DNA of 64,000 bases from Liolophura sinensis (GCF_032854445.1 NC_088295.1:24167385-24231384); one strand, 5' to 3'. Positions 25,001 through 37,300 are shown, numbered from the stretch's first letter. A program made the numbers and translations. Notes: generated from the sequence alone by a model not told the origin.

Positions 25001-28000
25001 CTGACAAGTAAAGATCCTCATTGTAGGTTAGTACTGGTGTTTACATGAACTTTGTCATTGTTACCTGTCTTAAGGGAAACAAAACCTACCTGAATGATGT
25101 CATTAATGTAACCTCCTCACGTGACATGTACATATAGTCAGTATGATCAACCATGATCAAGAAAAACCATGTTTCCTCTCGGTGTGTTTAATTCTTTCAG
25201 TTTCAGTACTTTTTGATAGCATTGACAAATTCTTTCACCTGTTTTTCAGTTGTGATCTGTTGCTCTTGGCCAGAATCAGTCTCTAAGACCAGAAATTGTT
25301 GTTAAACGTACCCTTTTCAGAAATGCTCAAAGGTTCTGTAAAGATTACAACATTTGAATGTCACTTTGTGAGTACTGGCTGTTGGTCAAGTGACATCAAG
25401 TTTGTTTGTAGATATTTTTTTTTTGTCAGAAAGACTATCAATGAAATGTCTTCATAGACCTGATCTGTGAAAATATTATCTAAATAACAGAAGTTGATAC
25501 AAACTCTTCTCCACAACCTCATAAGCCCAAAACCAGGTCTTGTTGGCATTCACTTGATTGCTCTGTTGAGACTGTAATTTCCTCTTAATGTCAGCAATAG
25601 TTCTGCTTTTTTCCTCATGGGAGAGAAATTCCCAAGATCATAAAGAATAAAGACCAGGTGTAAGTGCTTGGTGTAAATATGTTAATTAAATGAAGTTTTG
25701 AATTTTGGTGTTGATGTATCAGTGTGAAGAATTATTCTGTTTTTTTTTTGTTTTTTTTTTTTTTTTCTACCTTTTTTGAAATACAGTACTGATTTGTGGG
25801 CATTGGGGTGCATCATTTACCAACTTTTATCGGGGTTACCTCCCTTTAGAGGAGGGTGAGTATATACTACTCTTATTTAACTGTATGTTTTCAAGTTTTA
25901 AAGTTTGCATTGTCTTTATATTTGGTAAAAAGTTGTATTAACATTCTTGTATCTGAGTTTAAGAAGATACTTTTTTTGTGAATCCCTGAAGTTGCAAGTG
26001 TAGTAACATGAAAGGGTGTATTGATCTTTTGTTCAATATTTCTGGGCTGGTTTGAGATATCTTTTTTTTTTCTGTAACATTTTTCCATTCTGAAGAAATT
26101 AATGACTAATTTTGGTATGTCTTGTTGAACTATGCATTAAACTAGTTTAGTATTATGAATTTACTTGTATTGTCTTTGTTGAAGGCATGAGTATCAAATA
26201 TTCCAGAAGATTACAAAGCTTGAGTATGAGTTTCCTGAGGGATTTGGCGATACAGCTCGTGATTTAGTGGAAAAACTATTGGTAAGATTTTGGTGTGATG
26301 GATGTAAAAACAGGAGAAGTTGTCATTTACTGTTATAACTTTGTACTTTATATTTTATTTCTGTTGATGGCCCAAAACATGGTGGTTCACAGAATTTGTA
26401 TTTCCTTGTCAGCAATTAAGGTATGATCTCAAATGTATGGATCAAAGGACTGTCAGCAACCCGGGGGAAAGGGGAGGTTAATTTCTCCCAGCCTTTCCAT
26501 GATGACTTCCACCATAATGTTAGCCGCTGTCATATAAATGAAGTAAAGAAATCAAAAGAGTAGAGCTAAGTAGTACATGTGCAATATTTAAAGTAGAACC
26601 CCAATGCTGGGCCTTCCACACTGCATATAAATAGTTTAATGTCCCCTGAATCCATTTCAATCATTTAACACATTGAAAAGGGAAGAAAAATGGTAGAATT
26701 TGATTATCAAATGTCAGAAAATCTTCCCCATTTCGATTGACCCAGCCTTGACCTTTTGATGCCACAGTGGTACATCCGTTGACAGGTATGCAGGCTGCTC
26801 TGTGTGTACAACACAGACAACAGTAGACAATCGCTATACTTACTCCATGTCCAGGACACTGCAAATTTGCTTACATGGCCTAAAAATGCCAGATATTGAG
26901 AAAATATAGACCAGATATCTCATCGTAAACGGGCTTTTATTATGGAGGACTCGATCGATGGTAGTCGTATATGTATGAGTCTTGCTAATTCCACCATTCC
27001 TATATAAAAAGAAAAGGCCGAAGGACGAGGTTTATATTTTCATTTCCAGAATCGCGAAGTTGTTTAGTTACTTGCTTGTTTCGAACTGTAGGGAGCTGCT
27101 AACCTTTGCCCTACAATGTCCAGGAGGCTACCGTGTGGCCCTCCTGTTCACCCTGCACGCAGCGGGTGCGTGACACCTCACAACATGCCGTACCTTGATG
27201 CCCGTAATGGGACAAAGTTTAAATTGGCGTTTGGATGTCTTACCAATCACTGTTTCCATTCACTATAATTCAAGCCTTATTTATTTTTGCTGGTGATACT
27301 TTTTAAAATCAAACATAAAAAAATTACCTTGATTGTTACTTTCATGAGTGTTGAGCGACAGACTTTTCAAGTTCATCACTATGACTCACAATCTGCAGGC
27401 CTGACAGCGTGGATTCTCATGTCCCAGCCTGGTATCACTCGACTTGGCTATAAAAATTTATGGACTTTAAAAAAACTGTGGACTATGAAACCGTGCCAAA
27501 TTCTCCACGGGTACAACCATGTCCAATTCGTGGCACCCTAACCAGACGGGAGCGTGTTTGCTTCATCTACATTGGCCAGTATGTCAGCGAAAATTGGTCA
27601 TCGTGTCGCCCATTCACTGTGATCTACACTTTGGTACCTTTCAAAATATTGAAACTGTACAGAACTTGCTTATATGATTTTTCCGGGTATTAATTAAGAG
27701 GTGTACATGTAGAGGTAATTATATATGAGGTCACACCATGGCTAATTCTGGAAAAAACACATGGCGGGTAGGCCTAATGCATGGATTCAGCAGATTTTGC
27801 TGGCATGACATCGCCGAACCAGGGCTCCACGGTCAACAAGATAGGCAGAGGGTCCAAAGTTTTTCAAATAGAACTATCTAAGATAATGTTGTTTTTTTTT
27901 CAAAATGCAGTTTACAGACTGATGTAGCATAAATATTGTGTCTAGGGAACATTTAGTGTGAAAATTAAGTCATTGGGGATCTCCTTTAATTAATGTAGAG

Positions 28001-31000
28001 ATTATATTTACATTTGCTGGCTTCCTCTCTGGCTGTATGTGGGAAGGTCTGCCAGCAACGTGCAGATGGTCATGAGTTTCCCCCATAATGCTGGCCGTCG
28101 TCGTATAAGTGAAATATTCTTGAGTACGGCGTAAAACACCAATCAAATAAATAAATAAATGTATTTACATTTAATGAGTGATTTTGATGTCTCCATTGTC
28201 TTCGTTAATGCACAGTATTTTGATTTGGTTTTTAAATATCAGGTTTTAGAACCATCAGAAAGATTAGGCTGTGAAGAAAAAGGTGGAATGAAGATATTGA
28301 AAAACCATGAATTCTACAAGGGAATACAGTGGGATACACTTCATGAACAGAAACCCCCAGAGTTAACTCCATACCTGCCTTCTAACTCCTTGAACTCACA
28401 GCTCTGGAGTAAAAACAGAGTGAGTACCAGTGTTAATATCAGTTTTATTCCAGTAGTAACCATATAGAAGTATTTCATATACCCTCAACGAAGTGAACAT
28501 GAAAAAAAGATTGCTTATGTTTACGTTGTGTACATGTGTTCCGTATGTGCCAGTTTTCGAATGTGTGTAATGTTTTGTTTTGTTTTCACAAGGCTGAAAA
28601 AAATACATGCGTGCCCTTGTGTTTAACATACTCAGGACTTTAAATATTAAGCAAGGCTTCAAGGACTTGCCTAATAAAAATGACAACTCCCAAGAGGAAA
28701 GCAAACCCGTCCATCCTCTTCTCAACCCTCTGATCCCACACCCCTTGAGACTGAAGACAGTGAAATGCTTATGATTTGAAGTTACACCTTGAAATAGATG
28801 AAATAATCAAATATGTTTTATAATTTTAGCCTGGCCTTGATGATGCACGCATCGGTGAGATAATCGCAGACACTGTGTAGGTATACTGTAATGGTTCATA
28901 ATTTCATAAAAAAGAACACCCTAACTGATAAAAACTCTTCCCCGTGGTACAAGAAAATGTCAGAATAAGTGTTAGGTTCTAAATTTGTAATATCAAGATG
29001 GGTCTAAATGTACGACATGTGAAATATTTGAGATTTTCCGTGGGATTATATTGTTACTGGTGTTCAGTATGGGTGTGTTGTGTTCTGCAGACTGACTGAC
29101 GATGAACGGAAGATTCGTCTGGAGGAGCAGATCAAGTCTAACGAGTACCACAGATTTGTGGAGGGAAACCTTATCCTGAAGCAAGGTTTGCTGGACAAGC
29201 GTAAGGTGAGGGCCAGGGGGGCATGCCGTGGCCGTGTGGTTAAGACACTTATCATTCAGTCTAGGCCACACTAGGAGTGGAATCAGTCTACTTCTCTGAC
29301 TGGTAATAGTTCATTGTATGAAGTTTGTAGATGACTACATGCTGTCCACCATGTCTCAGATGGGAGAGTTCGTCAATAACTGACTACTGTGAAGTACTTA
29401 ATTTTCGCGAATTTCACGGTCAATAATTTACCGCAAAAAAAAATAATTCCAGCGGAAAAAATATTCAATACTGAATCGTATACTACAGGTAGTAGTAATA
29501 ATGAAGGGAAACTTTTGCCAGGGTGACGGGAGTTGCACTAAGAAAGCTCGATGGGCCAGCTACATTTTTTTCACAGCAGAGAAGGGAAATTATGGTTTAA
29601 ATATGTACAAACTCTGGTGCTAAGGCTTGGTGGGTAAAAAAACAAAGTGGGAGTTCATTTCCCTTTAGTTGATCAGTCTTCACTGTACCCGTAAAGTGAA
29701 AGAAAAGTAGATACCAGCACATGCTTCTGATGAATGTCGCTCTGAAACACGCTATCCCATTGGCTGTGTCTCTGCTGTGGTTCAATGAGCGAGCTTCTAA
29801 CAAACTGTTAAGAGTGTACAACACCACAATGGCCGTTTGACAGTTACGGCAATGTTTGCAGTTTCTGACCTGCTACAGAGGATGATTAAAACCGAAAACA
29901 ATGCAACACTTACCATGTTACTTGATAAAGAAAGAGTGACTGGTGCCGATAAGGGTGAATTCATGTGTTTTGAGTTGAACTGCTCAAAAGGTGACAGGAG
30001 ACTTTGCCAGGTGTTTAAAAGTACTCATCGATGATTCGAAGTGACACCTGTTTGAGTACTACTCATGATAGGTGCGAAAATAACCTTCTTACATTGTGAT
30101 AATCTATCCCCCATTGTTATATTGTGTGATCCAGATCACAAGGATTAGTGATACCACAGGAAATAAAGAAGGATTAAAGCTTGACGTGCTTGAATAATTT
30201 CGGCCATATTATATCTTGGAAAATCTGAAGATTTTAAAATTTGTTTTTCAGTTTTCTCTTAAATATGCAAAAATTTATTCCCACAAACATATTTTTGGAG
30301 AAAATCCGCGAAAATAAATTCCAGTGAATAATAAGTACTTTACAGTATAAGTTGTTGGTTTATTTCAGGCACTCAGGTTTCATCTACACATAAAAGTGTC
30401 AGCAACATATACAAAGTGCTAGAGTATGATATTTACTATCAGATAAATAAATAAGTAAATAAATAAATCAACTGAGTGATGTTGGAATCACAAAAAGTGG
30501 TAGCAGTTTACCCTCCAAAATATTTTGAACCTAAGTTTGTGGCTACAGGATATGTAATGACTTTTTTGCCTCATTAGAGTGCTTGATAAATTCATTCTTT
30601 TGTGTAGACATCCAGGTATGGTTTAGTTTTAGTGCTGTTTGTAGTGATAGACCATTGTCAGAGAGAGATATCAAAGTGATAAGAATACAAAATGGTCAGC
30701 TAGTAATTATTGCCTATATCTGGTCCATATGAGAATAATTATCAAAAAGTGAATAAAACCATTTCATGGTTCACTATGAGATGAAATGTTACCATACCAA
30801 AAAATCACCAATGCGGCCGCTGTGAGTTCAAGTCCAGCTTATGCTGTCTTCCTCTCCGGCCGTACAAGGGAAGGTCTTTCAGCAACCTGCGGATAGTTGT
30901 GGGTTTCCCCGGTTTCCTCTCACCATTGTGCAGGCCACGGTCGTGTAAGTGGAATATTCTTGAGTATGGCATATAACACCCATCAAATGAATAGATAAAT

Positions 31001-33063
31001 ACATTAGAAATCATTGAATGGAGACAGTGCATTAAAATAATTTTGTACTAAATAGATTATCTACATTACAGTATTAAGGCTATTTGGTTTTTCTCTATAA
31101 TAATCTCATTCTGCAGACCTCTCAGATTTTACCAGATATTCATAAGATTTTGTCTTAATACCTGGCTATTATAGTCGGTTAATTCACTGTGCATTGTATT
31201 CATCAGGGACTATTTGCCAGAAGGAGGATGTTCCTGATGACTGAAGGTCCTCATCTGTACTATGTAGATCCAGCCAATAAAGTATTAAAGGGACAGGTGC
31301 CATGGTAAATGTTGTATATATATGCTATCATTTGCTTGGATTTCCTGTACATGTAGTATGGACCAATCATGATATTTCAAGTGGCAGTGAGGAGTTAGCA
31401 GTAACAGGTGATCGATTTCCATGTCATGCCCTGATATATACAAGTACATGTAGTTACAACAGATAATATAAAATACTATAGGTCACATAAATGCTCACAT
31501 AGGTTAGCATTTGGCTTGATTTTGATTGAATTATCCACTTTATAGGGCTACTTTTGGGTGAAGTGCGATTAATTTCTTATCATAAGTGTTGGCATCAAAA
31601 ACAAGGCTTTAAGGCCTTTATGTGCTTCAGAACAGGCATTTCTACATACCAGACTTTGGGTGAAATGCTGTCTTTGTTACCAATTTTTTAGCAGTAATTG
31701 ATATCAACATGGTTACCGGCCTTCACAATAACCACATTTGACAATGTTAAACCCCAAGCATGCAAAGTACAATATGTACTTGTAAATTTCCCAAAAGAGT
31801 TGAAGCACAAGAAGCTGGTAGTTGTATTGACTTGCTCTGAGGAATATACCGCCGAACACAGCACCCAGTTATTCTAATCCATGGGCCTATTTTATGATAC
31901 AGTTGTAACTTGTCTCTAGAAGAGGGGCATGCATATTTGGTTGAGGTGCTTGCCTGACAGTGGTTGGGTTACACAAGATCACTCTTAGGTACTTTGGTAC
32001 CACATTTTTGACATTGGTGACAAGTATCATCTTGTGGCCATCAGTGATGTTTGCTGGAAATCCTGTGTGGCCCACCTGTGCTAGTGTAATATGTTGTAAC
32101 ATATGATGGAGTGTATTAGTCAGTGTGCCTTATTCCGACATTTGCGTTTTCAAATATATGTATATGCTTGTTATTTTTTCAGGTCCAAAGAGCTACATCC
32201 AGAAGTGAAGACCTTCAAAATATTCTTCATTCACACAGTAAGTTTGTATTTCATATCATCCCTCCCTCACATAAGTTTTGTGCATTAAATATAAAAAATG
32301 TCATGCTTCAGATTATTTAAGCTCACAAATGTTAGTGTCCAATAACTTTTGTAACTGTAGCCTGCTATACAGCATTGTTCATAATTCAGCAGGATTTCCT
32401 GATGTTTTCACTGTGTCGCTGTTTTGTTCCCTGCCACGAAAGTTGAGGGGACATGGAAAATATCTTTGGGTCCGTCCTTCCATCTGTCTGTATTGCCTCA
32501 CACATCTTAAACAGCTTAATTTGAAAATTTCAGAATTAATTTGATTTTGGTGTTTACAAAATACTTAAGAATATTTCACTTATATGATGGTGGCTAGCAT
32601 TATACTTGGAGGAAACCAAGCAGACATGGGGGAAACCCATGACGATCCTTTGGTTGCTGCATGACCTTTCCATGTCTGGCTGGAAAATGAAGGCAGTGTG
32701 ACTTGAGATCAGCAAAGGGACGGTAAGGGTGGCTTTTTTGTCGCTCTGCATAATCCAGTGTGCTGTTGACCATCTTAGATTTCCTGGCCATCACATCATT
32801 TTCTTTGACATTAGCCCATGCTGAGAATGACAACTTGTCTGACAGTAACATAAGGGCAGAATATCGCTCAGCTACTGAGGTTGTTAAATCGAGCTTTAAA
32901 ATAGGCGAGGTGTTGACATTAGTTAATTGTCTGGCTTCTGCTTATTTTTCAGCCTAACAGAACTTACTACCTTGAAGATCATACTGGACATGCACAGGAT
33001 TGGTGCAAGGCAATAGAAGATGTCTGGCAGCGTTACTATGGTGACAAAGATAAGCATTATTAG
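19052..33063 (+). CDS. PDPK1: 3-phosphoinositide-dependent protein kinase 1 (15 coding exons)
   Basis: AGC-family Ser/Thr kinase that phosphorylates the activation loops of AKT, S6K, SGK and PKC at PIP3-rich membranes. Exons: 19052-19054 (ATG only), 20022-20192, 20918-20960, 21238-21378, 23609-23753, 24552-24652, 24936-25026, 25787-25855, 26185-26281, 28243-28419, 28830-28876, 29091-29205, 31207-31304, 32183-32237, 32953-33063. All junctions are GT..AG and phases agree, giving 487 residues (human 556). Visible motifs: glycine loop GEGSYSTV (52-59), catalytic Lys74 in FAIKVLEKRH, HRDLKPEN (167-174), DFG (187-189), activation-loop Ser211 in [14 protein letters not shown] (human Ser241 position), [19 protein letters not shown], then a C-terminal PH domain (about 381-482) with [21 protein letters not shown]. 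The kinase-PH linker is shorter than in vertebrates. The start is inferred: ATG ends the first exon and the frame is closed upstream. The donor 'gtaggt' at 28877 was chosen because only it keeps the frame. Confidence 0.96.
20329..20584 (+). mobile_element. SINE-A, near full length, PDPK1 intron
   Basis: tRNA-derived SINE. The head starts 'ggggcctcc' and carries a B-box-like 'gcgagttcaagtccagctc'. The body includes 'cggcttcctctccggtcgta' and 'agtgaaatatgcttgagtac', and it ends in AAATAAATAAAT. It is diverged from the better copy at 38977-39238. It lies in the intron after PDPK1 exon 2 and is transcribed in the sense direction. Confidence 0.85.
21856..22992. mobile_element. TTAA-bounded inverted-repeat element, copy 1
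   Basis: A 1.1 kb block in the intron between the PDPK1 glycine-loop/N-lobe exons and the exon at 23609. It begins TTAA-AGTAGATCCCCAGTG and ends with GGGGATGTTCT-TTAA, so the two ends are imperfect inverted repeats bounded by TTAA. Much of its body aligns with a second copy at 26588-27989, including the words 'gtacaacacagacaacag' and 'aacatttagtgtgaaaa'. No transposase is recognisable. TTAA targets are typical of piggyBac-type elements, so a non-autonomous piggyBac-like element is the best guess. Confidence 0.7.
24277..24440. repeat. Three-copy ~54-bp tandem repeat in a PDPK1 intron
   Basis: Three consecutive copies of a unit containing 'ctcaaaaaaatggcagcat', 'ttccatttgtactatt' and 'aaaatagagtgttaaga'. 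The copies differ by a few substitutions and one A-run length change. The array lies about 110 bp upstream of the exon that encodes DLKPEN. Confidence 0.9.
26440..26550 (+). repeat. Degenerate SINE-A fragment
   Basis: It holds 'ctgtcagcaacccggggg', 'ccataatgttagccgctgtc' and 'atataaatgaagta'. These match the central and 3' part of SINE-A with many differences. Boundaries are uncertain. Confidence 0.45.
26588..27989. mobile_element. TTAA-bounded inverted-repeat element, copy 2
   Basis: A 1.4 kb block in the intron after the PDPK1 exon ending at 26281. It starts TTAA-AGTAGAACCCCAATG and ends CATTGGGGATCTCCT-TTAA, giving inverted repeats of about 18 bp with a clear TTAA on each side. It is homologous along much of its length to 21856-22992 but about 265 bp longer. 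Both copies have an open frame with similar words ([10 protein letters not shown] in copy 1, and a matching [10 protein letters not shown] at about 27490), but I recognise no protein family. Confidence 0.72.
28012..28160 (+). mobile_element. SINE-A, 5'-truncated, PDPK1 intron
   Basis: It contains 'ctggcttcctctctggctg', 'gggaaggtctgccagcaacg', 'tcgtcgtataagtgaaatat' and 'tcttgagtacggcgtaaaac', and ends in AAATAAATAAAT. The tRNA head is missing. It lies about 80 bp upstream of the exon starting at 28243 and 20 bp beyond the TTAA element. Confidence 0.85.
29216..29384 (+). repeat. tRNA-like SINE head (family D), cut by the following TIR element
   Basis: Starting just after the donor of the PDPK1 exon ending at 29205, the sequence 'tggccgtgtggttaagacac' resembles a tRNA A-box region. 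It is followed by 'gggagagttcgtcaataact', a word also found in the fragment at 10030-10215. It stops where the inverted-repeat element at 29385 begins. Confidence 0.45.
29385..30347. mobile_element. TA-flanked inverted-repeat (MITE-like) element, 963 bp
   Basis: The left end TA-CTGTGAAGTACTTA is followed by 'attttcgcgaatttcacgg'. The right end, read on the minus strand, is TA-CTGTAAAGTACTTA followed by a related 'attttcgcgga' segment. The termini are therefore imperfect inverted repeats bounded by TA dinucleotides, as in Tc1/mariner-type non-autonomous elements. Internal open frames on both strands (29597-29827 minus, 29837-30034 plus) match no family I recognise. Confidence 0.65.
30805..31001 (+). 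mobile_element. SINE-A, 5'-truncated, PDPK1 intron
   Basis: It starts within the tRNA-related part ('gctgtgagttcaagtccagc'), continues with 'cttcctctccggccgtacaa' and 'cctgcggatagttgtgggtt', and ends with a diverged ATAAATACA tail. It lies about 200 bp upstream of the exon beginning the PH-domain coding at 31207. Confidence 0.85.
32560..32725 (-). mobile_element. SINE-A, degenerate, antisense in the last PDPK1 intron
   Basis: In reverse orientation the SINE-A 3' region is visible ('aagaatatttcacttatatg' on the plus strand), followed by 'ggaggaaacc' and 'gggggaaacccatgacgat'. The head is missing or eroded. The apparent minus-strand reading frames here come from this repeat. Confidence 0.65.
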
Positions 33064-33129
33064 TGATACATTTTCCCCCTACACTGGGAGTCTGGTGTTA
33101 AGAATTTTTATCTCAGGAAGGTCCTGTGA

Positions 33130-33790
33130 ACTGTGTCTGTACTCAAACTTCACAGGGCTGTGAACTCTCTACAGAAACCTCACAGGACTGCGAACAGTGT
33201 ACAGGAACCTTACAGGGCTGTAAAGTGTTTACAGGGACATCACAGGGCTACTGGAACCTTTACAGGGGTGTAAAGTCTGTGCTGGAACCCCACCAGGCTG
33301 TGAACTACGTATATAAGAACCTTATAGGGTTTTAAAGTCTGTACTGGAACCTCACGGGGCTGTGAACTCTGTACTGGAACCTTACAGGGCTGTAAAGTCT
33401 GTACTGGAACATCACAGGGCTGTGAACTCTGTACAGGGACCTTACAGGGCTGTAAAGTCTGTGCTGGAACTTCACAAGGCTGCGAACTATGTACAAGAAC
33501 TTTACAGGGCTGTAAAGTCTGTACTTTAACATCATGGGGCTTTGAACTCTCTACTGGAATGTCACTGTGAACTGTGCAGTGGAACATCACAGAGCTGTGA
33601 ATTGTGCAGTTGAACACGGTTATGAACTCTGCTGTGGAAATTCACAGGGCTTTCATCTCTGTACTGGGACATCATAAGGCTGTGAACTCAGTACTGGAAG
33701 GTCACAGTACTTTGAAATCTGTACTGAACGCACATGGTGGTGAACTGTGGTGGTGAACTTGTGGGGCTATGAACTCTGTACTGGACCCTC
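33130..33790. repeat. 30-bp tandem repeat in the PDPK1 3'UTR
   Basis: Starting about 70 bp after the PDPK1 stop there are about 20 degenerate copies of a 30-bp unit. They alternate between 'cagggctgtgaactctgtac' and 'cagggctgtaaagtctgtac' forms, so a 60-bp dimer is also visible. If the 3'UTR reaches any of the later AATAAA signals, the array is transcribed. Because 30 is divisible by three, the minus strand shows a spurious 125-codon frame. Confidence 0.85.
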
Positions 33791-34364
33791 ATAGGCCTAT
33801 GAACACGATGTATATATGATATATGGGCTCTTTGGTACTGTACTGAAAAGTATGTGTAGTAAAGTCAAGCTAGAACTAGAAAGTCGTAGAAATTTGATCA
33901 GAATAGTTGAAGTCATTATATAATGAAAACTTTTCACAATATGAACAACTTTTAAACTGGAAACTTGTAGTACTTTGATATGGTGTGTGGGGAGAGTGTA
34001 CTGTAGGACAATCACAGCAGTGTGATCTCTCTAAGTACCAGCGAGTCACAGGACAAGCCTGGTCAACTGGTCATTGATGCAGGATAGGTGTTAGGAAGCT
34101 TGTGTACATATTTAACAGAAACAGATGTAAATATTAGGAAGAAATGGATAATGAAAGACAAAGTTATATTGAGACCTTGTCATTTAGCTAATTTTAATGA
34201 GTCACTGTAGATCCATCACTTTTGGATCTACCCTATACAAATTTTGATGATGTTTGTGATTTATGTAAGGAATCAGGGCCAAACTCTGTGAAAAGTAATT
34301 TCTGAGAAATATATGTAGTTATCTGAAAATTATGGCGATGGTGTTGAGGTTTGAGTTGTAATGG

Positions 34365-34370
34365 AATAAA
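34365..34370 (+). terminator. Candidate PDPK1 poly(A) signal
   Basis: An AATAAA hexamer 1.3 kb downstream of the PDPK1 stop. Other AATAAA signals are at 34960-34965 and 37084-37089. Which one is used cannot be told from sequence alone. Confidence 0.4.
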
Positions 34371-37300
34371 CCTGTCGGTAATGAAGATATTTTTTTGCGT
34401 AACTCTAATCTAAAAGTATGAAGCCAAATGCTAAATACTTTTCTGAGGAAGTTAAGCCGAGTTTATTGAATGGGAGGATGGCTTGAGTTTTCCAACATTG
34501 TGAAATTTTACTGTGTAATATGAGAAAAAGTATCCATGTTTTAATACCCAGACTGGGTTGTCATTTATTAACATAACCATTGTGTGTATATATATGTATA
34601 ATGATATGTGCCAAGGTGAGGCATGTCAGTCAGACCGGAGCTTAAATATACTGAAAAATTTTTACAGAGGCTTTCTTTTTTTTCCCTCATTTTTTACAGA
34701 ACTGTTTTCATTTCACTGTACAAATCTAACATACACATAATGTGTGTGTTTTATTGGCCTAATGGGTGCAAATTTGTGTGTGGCGAGGGAAGTATTAAAG
34801 GCTGAGACAAACAGTAGTAAACATTGTTTTTAGATGTCCGTCTATGGTGAAGCTTTATGTGGTAATGGCTCAGTAAAGAGGTGTGTTAACCTGTGAACTG
34901 TCCAGTGACTTGGTCATTGCTGGTGTATTCATGTGAATACCAGACCAAAAGGTGTTTATAATAAATTTCTTAACTAATGATGATTTTATTGAATGTATTG
35001 GTTTGTGTTGACAAAGGTGAAATGTTCTTGAACTATTTGTCATTCAGTTATTAATGTTGACAAGTGGACTCCATTAGCCTCACATTGATGGCTTCAGGTG
35101 TTCATGTAAATCTAGGAAATGTGGACTCCAGTGTGTATGCAGTCACAAACATGTGGTGATGTCCTTAGCCCAAGGTCTAGTAAGTCGTAAAATATATCTG
35201 AATCTGTGAAGGAAATGTTTTCATGTGATACACGGTTAGACTGTGTGCAAACTCCTTCCAAGCTGTTTTAGTTAATGTTTAATGTGGTATTTTATCTGTG
35301 TTATACTTCGCTCCTCACATCTGTCATTTTAAAATTTTACTAAATACTCCAGTTATATCTTGTTTGAAAATGTTAGTTTCACACTGAAAATTGAAACTTT
35401 TGTAAATGTTCATATTTTGTTTGGAAGAATAACACCATATTGAAAGCCCAAAATAATCACATCTCAAAATGGGACAGAAACTATACTATAAGCAACAAAC
35501 CATATGTCTGACATACGAAATACAGATTCAAGTGATGGAAACTAAACTATTAAGAACATGAGTGTGGTGGAAACCCGTCTTGTGCAACATAACACAATGT
35601 TAATTCAGCAGCCATTCAGGTATTTGTAATGATGAAAATATGTTCAGACAAAAAGAGGTATCGGTATAGGTGTGTAGATCATGACCCACTTCTGCAAAAC
35701 TTTGTAAACCAATTTTTCGCGACTTTTCTCGTAAATGAAGTAGACTTATAGCACTATAACCTACACCGTACATGTATCTTTTACAAAAAACGTTACGAAA
35801 AATCTAACTTACAATAGTTTGTGAAAGTGGCCCCACATAATAAAGATTCTAAGTTTCCATGCTGTGAAACTGAAAATTCCTTGTAATACCACATCCTGTG
35901 ATTTTGACCAAATACATGATATATACACTATGTACATGCTCAGTTATTTATTCAACAAATCACATTTACAGAGGTGACATCAAAGTGTAGTCACCGCAAA
36001 TTCTTGTGCCATGGTGCAGAATTTTGAACACTTCCATAAGGCTGACTATAACCAAAAGTGTGTGAGTGCTGTGTGAAGCTTGTCTATTCAGTCTGCATGA
36101 ACACATCAGATTGGTAGATCACTTTTATACACGTCAACGCACCCACAGACAGTAAATATTTGTGATGTAATGATCATTATAATCTTGTTCTCAATTGTTA
36201 CAACTTCTTATGAATTTCGTTTTGGTTTTATTTAAAGATTTCGCATCATGCTAAATTGCCACACAGAAATGTTAGACCTGGCTTGCCTCTTCACTATATC
36301 AAGAACTTCAGTCTCTTGCATACTTTCATAGCCCTTTTGTGTACATATACTTTTATGGACAGTTTTTATCAACGTTTGATTCTGTACATCATCATTTGAT
36401 TAAGCATTCAGAAGTTGTTCATACCAACACAAAAGACAACTGATCCACCACCCTGTGTTGAACATGTATGTAAGTAAAATAAGTTTTAATGGTAGAAAAT
36501 CATTTTATTTGGATATGTGTGTACTTGTGCTTTACTGACAGCAGAAAATAACTCAAATGACGTGGTAGAAGTCCTGTTTTTCACCCTCCAACAGTGGTAA
36601 AAGCAACTTATATTGAAGAGTATATCCTGGTCATATAAATACAATGTAAACTGTGTGACTTAGTTTGGTTCCATGTTAGCTGAAAGTGCTCAGTTTCTGT
36701 CTTTTTAATGCTTCTGTTGTTTTAAGTGTTTTCAAGGTTTTATGTTAGTCTGGAACACTGACACCTATTAGTTGGTTTTATGTCATTTATATATGTGAGA
36801 CACTATTTTACATGTGAGTGTCTTTCAGTGTACAGAAAAGAGCCTAACCATAATATTGCTTTTGAAGCTATATCTATCACCATGTGTAATTGTCCGCTGT
36901 ATGAACTGGTCTGTTGTGCGGATAAGGCATATGCCCTTTTACTACAAGGCTAACGAGGTACAGGACCTACACTTTACCTACAAAACACTCAGTCTACTTT
37001 GTCTATTTTCCAGCCTCCAAAATTAGTGCAAGGTGGATTGGTCACAGCATTGTTTGTATCTAAAAATATGTGTATAAAATCTTAATAAATACCACAGGTG
37101 TTGTGACCAGAGTGATGCAATGGCAAAATGATGTGTATCACCAAATTGTTTAAAGCATTATACATGTTCCAATATTATGGCATTAAAGCAAATCTTTTAT
37201 ACCCTTATGTTTTGTTCATGTTTCTCTCTTGTTTTAGGATTGAGTAGTGCATCCACCTTGTAAATTTGTGCTTCATTTTTGTCCAGATCTGGGATGTCCT

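Noticed and set aside
33240-33617. 125-codon minus-strand frame with PCKVPVQSSQP repeats
   Set aside because: Antisense translation of the 30-bp tandem repeat in the PDPK1 3'UTR.
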